A stretch of 64,000 bases of DNA from Nitrospirota bacterium. GTDB taxonomy: Bacteria; Nitrospirota; Thermodesulfovibrionia; Thermodesulfovibrionales; SM23-35. The notes under the pieces are model-generated. The model was not told where the DNA came from. It ran no database searches and was given only the letters and a program-made list of their open reading frames with translations. Shown here piece after piece: positions 8,275-17,542 of this stretch. Numbering within the stretch: the stretch's first letter is position 1; every line of letters begins with the position of its first letter. The translations under genes were made by a program, and so were the position numbers. The DNA is taken from NCBI GenBank assembly GCA_040754395.1, contig JBFMCL010000005.1:61210-125209 (forward strand), read 5' to 3'.

Positions 8275-9789
8275 TCAGGGAATTTCTCTGATCCTTCCTT
8301 CTGTCAACGGGGATATTCTGCATTTGTCTTTTATGTATTCGATAACAACATCTCTTATCCATCTGCTGGAGTCATTGTAGACGAGTTTTTCGCCGGTCAT
8401 GACTCCGCCGACGAGAGAGAAATCCTTTGAGGATTTCAATGCTTCCCCGAAGGCACCGTATCCGTCACCTCCTGCCGCAAGGAAATCATTTGTGGCAACA
8501 TGGTATTCCCTGTCCGGTTCCATCTGTTTGCCGCGGATAATAATGTCCCTTACCCGGGAACCGGGCTGCGCTGAACGGACGTAGGAGAAAGAAATACCGG
8601 AGACCTGAGGGAACCTGCCGGCCCCTTCCTCTATGGCTGATACACCGTGTTCGAGAGCCCCCTTAATCTGTTTCCCGGAGAGCCTGACCGCCACGAGGTA
8701 GTTGTCGAAAGGCAACACCGAATAGATATTCTGCACCGTCAGAGCCCCTTTCCCGATGCTTGTCCTGATTCCCCCGCCGTTGATGAGTGCCATGTCTGCA
8801 CCCGAAGTTTCTCTCATGATATCCGCAATAAGGTTTCCGAGATTGGTTTCCCTCCTGCGGACATTTTCACCGTCCAGATCGACGTCAGTTTCGCCTATCG
8901 TCTCACTGAGTACGGCATCAATCTTTTTGCGGTATTTTTCGACCAGAAAACTCACGTCCCTGTCCTCGGTACCGGGTTCAGGCGAAATAATTTCCAGATG
9001 ACCCTCTGACTTTACGATCTTTCCGTCCTCCATGGTGATGTCAAGGACTCCGAGCGCCTTTGCATGCTCCCAGGCCTGAAGCAATATGGTTTTTCCGGCA
9101 AGTACAGGACTGTCGATTCTGGTATGGGAATGCCCGCCGACAATTATATTGATCCCTTCAACATGCGCTGCCAGAACCCTGTCGGCCTGATGTCCGATGT
9201 GGGAGAGGACAATGATGACATCTGTCCCGGGACTGATCTCTTGGATATACCTTGTTACCGTAGTCTCTTGAGGAAGGAATGTCAGCCCTGTCACGTTTCG
9301 CGGATGAGTTGTCACCGGTGTTTCTTCTGTGACTACCCCTATGATTCCGGCCTTTATCCCCCCGATATCCTTAATGACATAGGGCCTGAGAGCATCAAGA
9401 CCCTGAATGTTTGCCCCGAGGACAGGAAATTCTGCTTCCGCTATTCTCTTCCTGAGCACATCCTGCCCGAAGTCGAATTCATGATTGCCCACAACCATGG
9501 CATCGAAGCGCATGAGGTTCATCAGTTCAATGACAGATGCACCGGTCGTCATGGTTGCCCAGTTATCCCCCTGAATCATATCTCCTGCTGCAAGCAGTAT
9601 GGAGGGTTTTTCGCTTCTGAGGGCATTCACTCTTGAGGAGAGATATGCAATGCCTCCGAGCACTTCATCCGAACCGAAGGGTTTATGCGGTTCGGCAAAA
9701 CCATGGAAATCATTCACATAGAGGATGCGGAGCATTGACTGTTCAGCACGTGCTGCTGAAAAAGCAAGCAATACGATCACGAGGCACAA
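8275..9789 (-). CDS. Periplasmic 5'-nucleotidase / UshA-like metallophosphoesterase
   Basis: The product of about 504 residues has the two-domain architecture of 5'-nucleotidases. The metallophosphoesterase domain shows VNDFHG, AAGDMIQG, VVGNHEFD, SHIG and GGHSHT. The C-terminal substrate domain shows NLIAD, INGGGIR and TNDFLAAGGDGY. It should hydrolyse nucleotides or related phosphate esters in the periplasm. The start is uncertain. TTG at 9789 gives a short signal peptide (LLAFSAARA). An in-frame ATA at 9813, preceded by AGGGG, would give a more classical xKKLSLSLL signal sequence. It is followed by the beta-grasp gene 2 nt downstream. Confidence 0.9.
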   Translation of the reverse strand: MCLVIVLLAFSAARAEQSMLRILYVNDFHGFAEPHKPFGSDEVLGGIAYLSSRVNALRSEKPSILLAAGDMIQGDNWATMTTGASVIELMNLMRFDAMVVGNHEFDFGQDVLRKRIAEAEFPVLGANIQGLDALRPYVIKDIGGIKAGIIGVVTEETPVTTHPRNVTGLTFLPQETTVTRYIQEISPGTDVIIVLSHIGHQADRVLAAHVEGINIIVGGHSHTRIDSPVLAGKTILLQAWEHAKALGVLDITMEDGKIVKSEGHLEIISPEPGTEDRDVSFLVEKYRKKIDAVLSETIGETDVDLDGENVRRRETNLGNLIADIMRETSGADMALINGGGIRTSIGKGALTVQNIYSVLPFDNYLVAVRLSGKQIKGALEHGVSAIEEGAGRFPQVSGISFSYVRSAQPGSRVRDIIIRGKQMEPDREYHVATNDFLAAGGDGYGAFGEALKSSKDFSLVGGVMTGEKLVYNDSSRWIRDVVIEYIKDKCRISPLTEGRIREIP

Positions 9790-9879
9790 AAGCGATAAAG
9801 AAAGTTTTTTTATGGTGCACCCCTGTTGAGAGTATTTCCCCGGTTATGCGGGATCAGAACACGAAACCCGTCTGTCAAT

Positions 9880-9911
9880 AAAAAAGGCAGAGCCATGCAT
9901 GGCTCTGCCCT
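9880..9911 (-). terminator. Rho-independent terminator of the outer-membrane barrel gene
   Basis: A perfect GC-rich palindrome (9886-9909, core GAGCCATGCATGGCTC) is followed on the minus strand by a T run (TTTTTTATTG). It lies 17 nt after the stop of the barrel gene. Confidence 0.85.
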
Positions 9912-9926
9912 GTAACGCAGATGATA

Positions 9927-10541
9927 TCAGAACATTATACCTATCTGGCCTCCGACTCTCCAGTTGTTGGCGTTGACATCCGTATCAAAATCATTGATTT
10001 CGATATCTTCGGTGATCTGGTATTTCCCATTGAGACTCACGAACACCTGTCCCATTTTGAAGACTATGTCGGTGAAGAACTGCCCGCCAAAAAGCCAGTC
10101 ATCGTCATCGCCGGATATCCCGTCTGCCGATATTTTGATCTTTGCATAATTGTAGGACAGACCGGCGCCCAGATCGATGACCATAAACGGATTGACCGGT
10201 ATCGCATATTTAAGGTTCAGTTCAACCGGGATATACGTGAACTCTGTATCAACCCTCACCACATCCAGTTCCGGAATAAATACATCAACTTTTCCATCAG
10301 GCTTTGTGTAGCCGACTTCCATGCCGAGGTAAAGGTTCGGGACTATTTCGCCGTATCCCTCAAGGCCAAGGTACAGCCCTTTGTCAACATCAAGGTCTTC
10401 CATGTCATTTTCGGTGAAATTAATGTAGTCGGCTTTTACTGCCAGATTGCCGAACCCGAGAGGGGCTTTTTCTGCTGCATACAGCGGTGCGGAGACAATC
10501 AGAAACGAGATGATAAGTAACAATAAAAAAATTTTTTTCAT
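9927..10541 (-). CDS. Outer-membrane beta-barrel protein (OmpW/Ail-like fold)
   Basis: The 204-residue product begins with a clear signal peptide (MKKIFLLLLI...LYAA). The mature part alternates polar and hydrophobic residues typical of transmembrane beta strands (GLYLGLEGYG, NLYLGMEVGY, VPVELNLKYAIP) and ends in phenylalanine (QIGIMF), the sorting signal for the BAM complex. Length suggests eight strands. The start has a strong AAAGGAGG site 7 nt upstream. Terminator at 9880-9911. Ligand unknown; no close named family is recognised. Confidence 0.78.
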   Translation of the reverse strand: MKKIFLLLLIISFLIVSAPLYAAEKAPLGFGNLAVKADYINFTENDMEDLDVDKGLYLGLEGYGEIVPNLYLGMEVGYTKPDGKVDVFIPELDVVRVDTEFTYIPVELNLKYAIPVNPFMVIDLGAGLSYNYAKIKISADGISGDDDDWLFGGQFFTDIVFKMGQVFVSLNGKYQITEDIEINDFDTDVNANNWRVGGQIGIMF

Positions 10542-10709
10542 ATCAAACCTCCTTTGATATTTTGATCAGTAACTGTCGTTTTTCCGCCGGATCCAGATAT
10601 CACCTCCTTACCCAGTTTATTCAATAAAAAACATAAAACCTGCAACTTGTCAATAAAAAAATATTTGCGGTAAAGGAATTACATGCAGTTCATGGGAATA
10701 TCCACGATT

Positions 10710-10729
10710 ATCCCTACCCGGGTAGGATT
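10710..10729. promoter_or_regulatory. Palindrome ATCCCTACCCGGGTAGGAT upstream of the REC-PAS gene
   Basis: CTACCCGGGTAG (10714-10725) is a perfect 12-bp palindrome within a near-perfect longer one. It lies about 70 bp before the REC-PAS start, directly upstream of a TTGACG hexamer (10735-10740), a position suited to an activator. It shares the CCTACCCGGGT core with 5145-5168. Confidence 0.5.
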
Positions 10730-10799
10730 GAATATTGACGCGATAGCACTACAATTATTGCATAAAGGATGATTTTGTGGTAAACAGATTGGACGGAAT

Positions 10800-11762
10800 A
10801 TGACGATGCAGGATCAGGATATCGGAAAATCCCAGGGAAGGCCGGACACTTCAGGGAAAAGGCGCGCCAAAGGGCGTATTTTGGTAGTCGATGACCAGAG
10901 CGAGATAATCGCGCTGCTATGCGATTTTTTTTCCGAGAACGGGTATTCTGCAGAAGGGTTTCTGACAGCAAAGGATGCACTGAGTGCCTTGCGGGAACAG
11001 TCGTATGACATCGTTATTACTGATCTCTCAATGCCCGAGATTGACGGACTTGAGCTGATACACATGATCCATCAGATTGAGCCACTGATGGTATGTGTGG
11101 TGATTACAGGGAACAGTCTGGTGCAGACAGCAGTAGATGCAATGAAGGCAGGTGCATTTGATTATGTGCTGAAGCCCTTTAAGATGAAGAACCTGATGCC
11201 TGTCGTGGTCCGTGCAATAGAGACACGCAGATTGCGGGATTCTGAAAAAAAGTACCGTTCGATTGTTGAGGATCAGACAGAGATGATTTGCCGCTTCCTG
11301 CCCGGCGGGATCATTACCTTTGTGAATGAGCCGTATTGCCGCTGTTTCGGGCAAAAGCAAAGGGAACTGACCGGGAAGAGTTTTCTGCCGATGGTTTTTG
11401 AGGAGGACCGCGAATATGTCAATAAGGCGTTTTCTGCCCTCAGCGGTGAGAACAATGTGGTCACGATCGAGCATCGTGTGGTGCCCCACGGGGGAGAGAT
11501 ACGGTGGCATCAATGGACACACAGAATCCTCTTCGATGAGCATGGACGCATTGAATATCAATCAGTCGGACGTGATATCACAGAGAGAAAGAAGATTGAA
11601 GCCGCGTTGCAGATGAGTGAAAAAGAGCTTTACAGGAGAGTCAGGGAGCTTGAGGAATTCTATGAGGCGGCTGTCGGAAGAGAATTGAAGATGATCGAGT
11701 TGAAGGAAGAGATAGAGGCTCTGAAAAAGGAGCTGGAACAGGCGAAAAGACGCAATAAATAG
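10800..11762 (+). CDS. Response regulator with receiver, PAS and C-terminal coiled coil
   Basis: The 320-residue protein starts with a receiver domain: acidic pair D31/D32, phosphoacceptor D75 in ITDLSMPE, T104 and K125 in LKPF. A PAS/PAC domain follows (about 140-265; TFVNEPYC, GRDITERKKIE). The last 50 residues are a charged coiled coil. There is no DNA-binding, kinase or GGDEF domain, so output is probably protein-protein interaction, for example phosphorelay to a separate kinase. The gene stands alone. The palindrome at 10710-10729 lies upstream. Confidence 0.88.
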   Translation: MTMQDQDIGKSQGRPDTSGKRRAKGRILVVDDQSEIIALLCDFFSENGYSAEGFLTAKDALSALREQSYDIVITDLSMPEIDGLELIHMIHQIEPLMVCVVITGNSLVQTAVDAMKAGAFDYVLKPFKMKNLMPVVVRAIETRRLRDSEKKYRSIVEDQTEMICRFLPGGIITFVNEPYCRCFGQKQRELTGKSFLPMVFEEDREYVNKAFSALSGENNVVTIEHRVVPHGGEIRWHQWTHRILFDEHGRIEYQSVGRDITERKKIEAALQMSEKELYRRVRELEEFYEAAVGRELKMIELKEEIEALKKELEQAKRRNK

Positions 11763-11846
11763 GACGGGACTGCAGCATTGTTGTTCATGCACATCCTCGT
11801 TGTTTGCACAAAATTCCCTCGCGATAATATTCGGGAGCAATCCTAA

Positions 11847-11943
11847 GGCATACCCCGGCTACGCTGTCTTCTGAGGGTATTGCCGCATGTCTGTAAGAAA
11901 AGATGCTGTCAAAGAGCAATCCCCACATCCCGGGCCGCTCTTT
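11847..11943. other. Two inverted repeats in the 295-bp gap after the REC-PAS gene
   Basis: One hairpin pairs GGCATACCC (11847-11855) with GGGTATTGCC (11875-11884) with a one-base bulge. A second pairs AAAGAGC (11911-11917) with GCTCTTT (11937-11943). No ORF or known riboswitch signature is visible. They may be transcription stop structures or part of an unrecognised small RNA. Confidence 0.3.
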
Positions 11944-12057
11944 CCGGAAGACGCGACCCGCATTTCATAAGGACATTTTTTTGTGTTATGCATGTGCGAA
12001 AAGATATACAATAAAAGGCGTGTATGACGGCAGTTGCGGGTGAATTGCTGATCTGAT

Positions 12058-12462
12058 ATGAAAAAGAGACTGACTGACAGGGAAATTCAGAGGTTTTTCT
12101 GGGAGGCTGATGAACTCCCCTTTGACAATAAGGCATCGTCTGTTCTCGGGGATTTGACATTCTATGGCGTCAGCCGCTGCAAGAAACTCAGGGGGAGATG
12201 GAATGGGGTGAGGTATGAATTTGATGTATACGGAAACGGGGATTCCCGGGTTATGCTTGCGGTAGAACTACCGATGGATTTTTCCGTGAAGGATATCGAA
12301 AAGGCCATCGAAGATATGCACGAACGCGGAGGCATGCTGGGTTCGAACGATTTGAAGACATTCCGGAGATGGAAACGCGATGTTTTACCGAAATACCACT
12401 ATGACCACGCGAAATATTCCGGGCTCAGGTTCCTTGAGTCGCTGAGAAAGAGCTTACTCTAA
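12058..12462 (+). CDS. Hypothetical protein
   Basis: This 134-residue soluble protein is not recognised. It has a charged N-terminal helix, a central beta-rich part (LTFYGVSRC, YEFDVYGNG, MLAVELP) and basic C-terminal helices (FRRWKRD, FLESLRKSLL). No signal peptide or membrane segment is present. Start ATG at 12058 has no strong SD. It is monocistronic and is followed 170 bp downstream by the HTH gene. Function unknown. Confidence 0.55.
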   Translation: MKKRLTDREIQRFFWEADELPFDNKASSVLGDLTFYGVSRCKKLRGRWNGVRYEFDVYGNGDSRVMLAVELPMDFSVKDIEKAIEDMHERGGMLGSNDLKTFRRWKRDVLPKYHYDHAKYSGLRFLESLRKSLL

Positions 12463-12635
12463 CCTCACTGCACGATATCTTGCCCTTTATGCTTTCTGCT
12501 TACGAACCAGATGCAGTGACAGGAATCCCTCGGTGTACAGTAAGACGACAGCTCCTCAGAGCTTTTTGTGAAGAATATGCTATGATAGAGAATGAAATTA
12601 ATATGAGAAAAATATGATATATAAATGACAACAAC

Positions 12636-13448
12636 ATGAATAGCTGGATGACCATAAAAGATGTGAGCCAGTATTTGCAGATTTCAGAGAACAAGGTCCG
12701 GTTTCTTGTCAGACATAACCAGATCCCCTTTCATAATAACCATGGGTTTCTCCGGTTTCACAGAGGGCAAATAGATGAGTGGATGGGCACGCCGGTACAT
12801 AAAAAAGGCATTCACGAGACTATGAAGACACGGTTTCTGTACCGCGGCACACCGGTACAGGACTATGCGCTGACTGCAAGCAAGGTCATGGCCGGGAAAA
12901 AATCATGGAATCGTCTTCCTGAGTTCATCAGAAATTTCTCGGAAAGGGTCCGGGAAATCATCATCCATGACAATGGTCGCGCTTTTTTGTACAGAAAGGA
13001 ATTTTCCCTCTTCAGCAGCAATTACAATGATTATCTGAAGGCAGGATTTCACCTGGGGTTGATCGGAAAAGAGAAGGGCCCCGGGATCGAAAAACGTTAT
13101 TACCCCACCAGATTTGCCGAAATGCTCTCTTCAGAAGAAGACATGGGAAAGATCAGGAAAATTATCCTTAATGCCATTCTTGATATCGTGAACGAACAGA
13201 AGGAGACTGACCCTGATGAGCGCCACGCAATCATTCTTCTGTGGTATTTCCTCGCGTTGAAGGACAGCGAGATTGAGCCTGATGAGCACCATTTCAGGAA
13301 ATACGAGGGAGAACTGAACTATGCCCCGCTGATACGTCTGAACTTTTCGAAAACCCTGTGCAGTTTTTTGTTTGACAATGACAGGCAGAAGGAGCAGGAG
13401 TTTTTCAGTGAATGGAAAAGGCTCCTTTTGTTGAGGGGAAAAAGGTAA
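12636..13448 (+). CDS. Excisionase-type helix-turn-helix protein with unknown C-terminal domain
   Basis: Residues 1-55 match the HTH_17/excisionase (MerR-like winged HTH) pattern: MTIKDVSQYLQISENKVRFLV, then GFLRFHRGQIDEWM. The remaining 215 residues are mixed alpha/beta with many charged residues and no recognised motif; two DE-rich helices lie near 185-220. The N-terminal domain predicts DNA binding. No phage or integrative genes lie adjacent, so it need not be an excisionase. It may be a transcription regulator with a sensory C-terminal part. Confidence 0.6.
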   Translation: MNSWMTIKDVSQYLQISENKVRFLVRHNQIPFHNNHGFLRFHRGQIDEWMGTPVHKKGIHETMKTRFLYRGTPVQDYALTASKVMAGKKSWNRLPEFIRNFSERVREIIIHDNGRAFLYRKEFSLFSSNYNDYLKAGFHLGLIGKEKGPGIEKRYYPTRFAEMLSSEEDMGKIRKIILNAILDIVNEQKETDPDERHAIILLWYFLALKDSEIEPDEHHFRKYEGELNYAPLIRLNFSKTLCSFLFDNDRQKEQEFFSEWKRLLLLRGKR

Positions 13449-13541
13449 AATACTCCGGTATTCATGTTGCCGGGACGGCGACAGATATAAGATTTTGCAT
13501 TATGCCGGTCACTGCATGTCCCGGGAAAGGAGCAGGGCGTC

Positions 13542-13631
13542 TTGGAAGTATTCATTATCATTGGCATTATCGTCATTCTCTTTGTCGTACTGCCCAGACT
13601 CAAGAAAAAAATAAAAAAGCCGGAACAGTAA
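13542..13631 (+). CDS. Small single-pass membrane peptide (29 residues)
   Basis: TTG at 13542 opens 29 codons ending in TAA at 13629-13631. GGAG lies about 10 nt upstream. The peptide is one hydrophobic helix (FIIIGIIVILFVV) followed by a strongly basic tail (LKKKIKKPEQ), the usual topology of small inner-membrane proteins with the tail in the cytoplasm. It follows the HTH gene by 93 nt on the same strand. There is no homology evidence; the composition is the only support. Confidence 0.4.
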   Translation: MEVFIIIGIIVILFVVLPRLKKKIKKPEQ

Positions 13632-13700
13632 TGAAATGACCGTGAGATTCCGGGAGATCTCTGTTACGCATTGAGGACAGAGTTCAGCAGGAAGGCCGGG

Positions 13701-15395
13701 TCATTCCTTCCCGGAGATTCCGATTCCCTCCAGAGCCCTTTTATGGGAAGAATTAACCTTTAGGGCGTTGGTGAAATATCCCTTTGCCCTTAGTTTGAAC
13801 CCGAGTTTCAGGTAGACATGTCCAAGCTCTGCCATGATATCGAGATCAGAAGGCTTCAGTTCGAGTGCTTTGTTCAATGCGGTGACCGCTTCTTTCAGGT
13901 TCCCGGCCCTTTCAAGGGCGCAGCCGTGATAGTAATGGAATACCGCAACAGACCTGTCAAAATATACGGCGGAAGCAAAGAGGCCGGCTGCTTCACCAAA
14001 TTTCTTTTTTCTGAATAATATCTTCCCTTCGAAAAATTTGGACTGGGCAATTTCCCTGTTTTGCACGGTTCCGGACTGGAGAGGTGGTTTGCTGTCATCA
14101 TGCTCCTTTCTTTTTTCAGGATCCCTGAGAGTGATATAGGCGTTGGTGATATAGGTGAAAACCTCGATAAGTTTTTTCTTCATATCTTCAGGGAGGCTGA
14201 AATTGCGGTCAGGATGATATTCCTTTGCAGCTTGGTAAAATGCCTTTTTGATCTCATCGTCTGATGCATCTTTTTTCAGACCGAGGACACCGTAGTATCC
14301 GAGAGTGCTGTATTGCGCATGCATTACGTGTATCTTTTCGATCAACTCCTGAGGGGGTTCCTGGGTTCTGTCAAACACGTCGGCAATACTGATTCCGTGA
14401 GGAGATTCATCCTCCTGTTTTGTGACGAGTATCCTTACTTTCAGAAGAGCATAAATGGTCTTCAGGGTTTCGGCCGGTGGTTCAGGGGAGAGCCTTACAA
14501 TGTCTTCCATTCGTGTTTTTCCGTCGACGAGCGAGACGACCGTTCTGTCTGCGGGATCCAGGTCAACACTCTGGAAAAGGTTCAGAGGAGTTGTTGAAAA
14601 ATCTATTATATGGTTCATGAGGTGTTTTTCAAGCAGTCCGATATCCGCATTTCTCTTTGTTTCTTCAAAGATCAGATCTGCGACAGGAAGCCTCAATGCA
14701 GGCGCATCTTTCAGGCTGAAGGGAGTCTCTCTGAACTCAAAATCCGCGTCTTTGAGGGAGAAAATGCTTTCAATAATCTGCTTTGCCTGCAGTTCGACTG
14801 CAGTGACAAGCCCGGCAGGCTGCAAAAAACCTGCACCGGTGAGTATTACTGCATAACGTTTCCCGGTCTGCTCCTTAAGTCTTGAAACTTCAGCATACTG
14901 GTCCCGAGTGATTTTCCCGGACAGGAGGAGTATGTCACCGAGCCGATCTTCATCCTGATTTGATGCTGCGAATATGATGCTCCCGTTTCTAATATAAACA
15001 TTTTTGATGACATTCCCCTTGCGCACATCGAGGATTCCTGTCTTCAGGGTTTTCTGAAGACCGAGAAAAATATCTGATGGTTCATAATCATTGAATGAGC
15101 CGTTGATCGGACCTGTTTTAAGAATACCGGCCCTAAGGCGGGAATGAATCGCCTGTATCCACTGCACACGGCCTTTCTGGCGCAGCTTCAGCCCATCCAC
15201 AGTCAGGCATATGATATCCCCGGGTCTGAGCGGAATTGATACATCGGTCAGAATGCTGATGCCGTTAAAGGAGTAATCAAAGGTTTTTGCCTGAAAAGAC
15301 TTTTTGCCGATGCTGACAATACAGTCGAAGTCCCTTGCGTATCGTCTGAATGCCCGTATTTCCAGGTCAACTTTTGTCTGAGGATTCTGCACCAT
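13701..15395 (-). CDS. PilZ-DUF4388-DnaJ-TPR multidomain protein
   Basis: The 564-residue protein is a chain of four modules. Residues 1-95 form a PilZ-like domain with RRYAR (17-21) and DYSFNG (40-45), the c-di-GMP binding signatures. About 105-320 is DUF4388 (FLGLQKTLKTGILDV, GDILLLSGKI). About 365-430 is a J domain with HPD at 394-396, expected to stimulate a DnaK ATPase. About 440-560 holds TPR repeats. It likely couples c-di-GMP to chaperone or complex assembly, possibly in motility or exopolysaccharide control. Soluble, no signal peptide. The nearest other c-di-GMP gene is the cyclase at 17881. Confidence 0.85.
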   Translation of the reverse strand: MVQNPQTKVDLEIRAFRRYARDFDCIVSIGKKSFQAKTFDYSFNGISILTDVSIPLRPGDIICLTVDGLKLRQKGRVQWIQAIHSRLRAGILKTGPINGSFNDYEPSDIFLGLQKTLKTGILDVRKGNVIKNVYIRNGSIIFAASNQDEDRLGDILLLSGKITRDQYAEVSRLKEQTGKRYAVILTGAGFLQPAGLVTAVELQAKQIIESIFSLKDADFEFRETPFSLKDAPALRLPVADLIFEETKRNADIGLLEKHLMNHIIDFSTTPLNLFQSVDLDPADRTVVSLVDGKTRMEDIVRLSPEPPAETLKTIYALLKVRILVTKQEDESPHGISIADVFDRTQEPPQELIEKIHVMHAQYSTLGYYGVLGLKKDASDDEIKKAFYQAAKEYHPDRNFSLPEDMKKKLIEVFTYITNAYITLRDPEKRKEHDDSKPPLQSGTVQNREIAQSKFFEGKILFRKKKFGEAAGLFASAVYFDRSVAVFHYYHGCALERAGNLKEAVTALNKALELKPSDLDIMAELGHVYLKLGFKLRAKGYFTNALKVNSSHKRALEGIGISGKE

Positions 15396-15661
15396 TTCCT
15401 TTAGTAATTATAGATTATTGCGACGGCAATTACATACCGGAAACCATCATCCCCGCCCTGCGATTCGCAGACTTTTCGGGGATCGGATGATGTTCCAAAG
15501 AAAGATTTGCTAAGAGACATTGAAGCATTGATTTCTCGGCCGCTTGGAATCTTTTGACTATCGCAAGGATTATTCACTAAGATTAATCAGGGAATCTCTG
15601 ATATTACACGCGAATGGTAAGAAACGAAACAATGTAACATCGAAAAGGATATTCAACAGAC

Positions 15662-17542
15662 ATGAAAAGAAAAAAGGCATCTCACCTGGCGGAGGACTCA
15701 GAATCTTTTTTGAGGGATACGGTGAGTGAGGCCATGAAGAATTACGAGATGAGGCCTTCGCAGGTCGATATGATGCGCGCCTGTGCAGAGAATATTGAGC
15801 ATGGCGGGATTCTCCTTGCAGAAGCAGGAACAGGGACCGGCAAGACATTCGCCTATCTCATCCCGGTCGTCCTTTCCGGCAGGAAAACGATATTGTCCAC
15901 GAAAACAATCAACCTTCAGGAACAGCTTGTCGAAAAGGACCTGAAGTTTCTCTCCGGACTGAAAGGGTTTTCCTATGCGATAGCGAAGGGACGGTCAAAT
16001 TACCTCTGCCTGAGGCGCCTCAATGCGCTGCGGCATGAAGATTCATATGAAGCAGAAGAATACAGGAGCTTTGTGGTTTGGGCATCGGACACGGAAACCG
16101 GAGACATCGAGACATTCAAAGGCAGAAGAACCTCTCTCTGGGACAGGATATGTGCAGATCCGGATGCCTGCAGGGGTAACAAATGCAGGTACTACCGGCA
16201 GTGTTTCTACTTCAGGGCACGCCAGAAATGGGGAAAAGCGCAGATAGTGGTTGCGAACCATGCACTGACAGGGATCAACTGCATGCTTGCAGGTGATGCG
16301 AGAATACTGCCCATAGCAGAGGTGATGATTCTTGACGAAGCACATGCGCTGGACAATGTCCTGTCAGAAGTGATCGGCAGCACGCTTTCGAACAGGGGGT
16401 TTGACAGCGTGCTGAACAGGCTGCTGAAGACTGATGAGCGGGGACATTACAGGGGACTGCTTTCGAAGTCACCCCATCTGTTTTCTGCTCTTGAGTCCCT
16501 GAGAGCTGAGGCGAGAATGTTCTGGACAATGCTGAACAGTAACTACAGGGACAGGGAAATGATAGAAGGTGTTTTTAAAGATTCCGGTATGACTATTGGT
16601 ATTGCTGCGGCGATTCACTCGCTTATCGAGGACATACGCACTTCAGTCAGCGGTCTTTTCGAGGAAGACGAAGAGACCGAACTTATTGCGGCGCTGGCAA
16701 AGCTCAGCGTATTCTCATACGGTCTTGAGGAGTTTACCGCAGGGGAAGAAAGCGTTGTGAGGTGGGTGGAGATTGAGAATGGAAGGACAGCATTGCGGAT
16801 ATCGCCTGTATATCCCAGGGAATTTGTTCTCACCCGTATTGTGCCTGAATACCAGTCAATTATCCTTACCTCCGCGACGCTGTCTGTGGAAGGAAATTTC
16901 AGCTGTATTGCACAGGTGCTCGGGGTGGAAAACTCTGTGCAGCTAGCGCTTCCCTCCCCCTTTGATTTCAAAACTCAGGTTGCTGTCGTGATCAGGGAAG
17001 GGGTGGATCTGAAGGAAAGGGATGGGCCGGAAAAACTTGCGGAAGTCATCATTGACGAAGCAACCAGAAGAGACGGAGGAATTCTCGTGCTCTTTACCTC
17101 CCGGGATATTATGAAGAAGACGTGGAAACTCTGTGCTGAGGATCTTGAGCAGATGGGTTTTAATCCAATGATTCAGGGAGAACTGCCCAACAGAGTCATG
17201 CTTCAAACCATGAGGGATAGCGAAAACAGTATCGTGTTTGGCCTTGATTCCTTCTGGGAAGGGATCGATGTCCAGGGCAATTCACTGAAATCTCTTATCA
17301 TTACCAAGCTTCCATTTGAAGTTCCGACCGAACCGGTTGTCATGGCACGGACAGCGATGATTGAAAAGGAAGGAGGCAACCCGTTTTATGAATACAGCCT
17401 CCCCAGAGCTGTGCTGAAATTCAGGCAGGGGTTCGGGAGGCTTATACGTGCGAAAACCGACAGGGGAAGGATCATTATCTGTGACGGGAGGATCGAGACC
17501 AGGGCCTATGGGCGAATCTTCAAAAGAGTTTTTTCCCTCTGA
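15662..17542 (+). CDS. dinG: DinG/XPD-like Fe-S superfamily 2 helicase
   Basis: The 626-residue product has Walker A (AGTGTGKT, 55-62), DEAH (225-228) and late helicase motifs (SFWEGIDVQG, FRQGFGRLIR). Cysteines C116, C170, C175 and C181 show the spacing of the 4Fe-4S cluster of DinG (C-x4-C-x5-C after the first Cys). It should unwind DNA 5'-3', acting on R-loops, G-quadruplexes or forked DNA in repair. No exonuclease domain is fused. The symbol reflects family similarity only; YoaA-type paralogs cannot be excluded. Confidence 0.88.
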   Translation: MKRKKASHLAEDSESFLRDTVSEAMKNYEMRPSQVDMMRACAENIEHGGILLAEAGTGTGKTFAYLIPVVLSGRKTILSTKTINLQEQLVEKDLKFLSGLKGFSYAIAKGRSNYLCLRRLNALRHEDSYEAEEYRSFVVWASDTETGDIETFKGRRTSLWDRICADPDACRGNKCRYYRQCFYFRARQKWGKAQIVVANHALTGINCMLAGDARILPIAEVMILDEAHALDNVLSEVIGSTLSNRGFDSVLNRLLKTDERGHYRGLLSKSPHLFSALESLRAEARMFWTMLNSNYRDREMIEGVFKDSGMTIGIAAAIHSLIEDIRTSVSGLFEEDEETELIAALAKLSVFSYGLEEFTAGEESVVRWVEIENGRTALRISPVYPREFVLTRIVPEYQSIILTSATLSVEGNFSCIAQVLGVENSVQLALPSPFDFKTQVAVVIREGVDLKERDGPEKLAEVIIDEATRRDGGILVLFTSRDIMKKTWKLCAEDLEQMGFNPMIQGELPNRVMLQTMRDSENSIVFGLDSFWEGIDVQGNSLKSLIITKLPFEVPTEPVVMARTAMIEKEGGNPFYEYSLPRAVLKFRQGFGRLIRAKTDRGRIIICDGRIETRAYGRIFKRVFSL

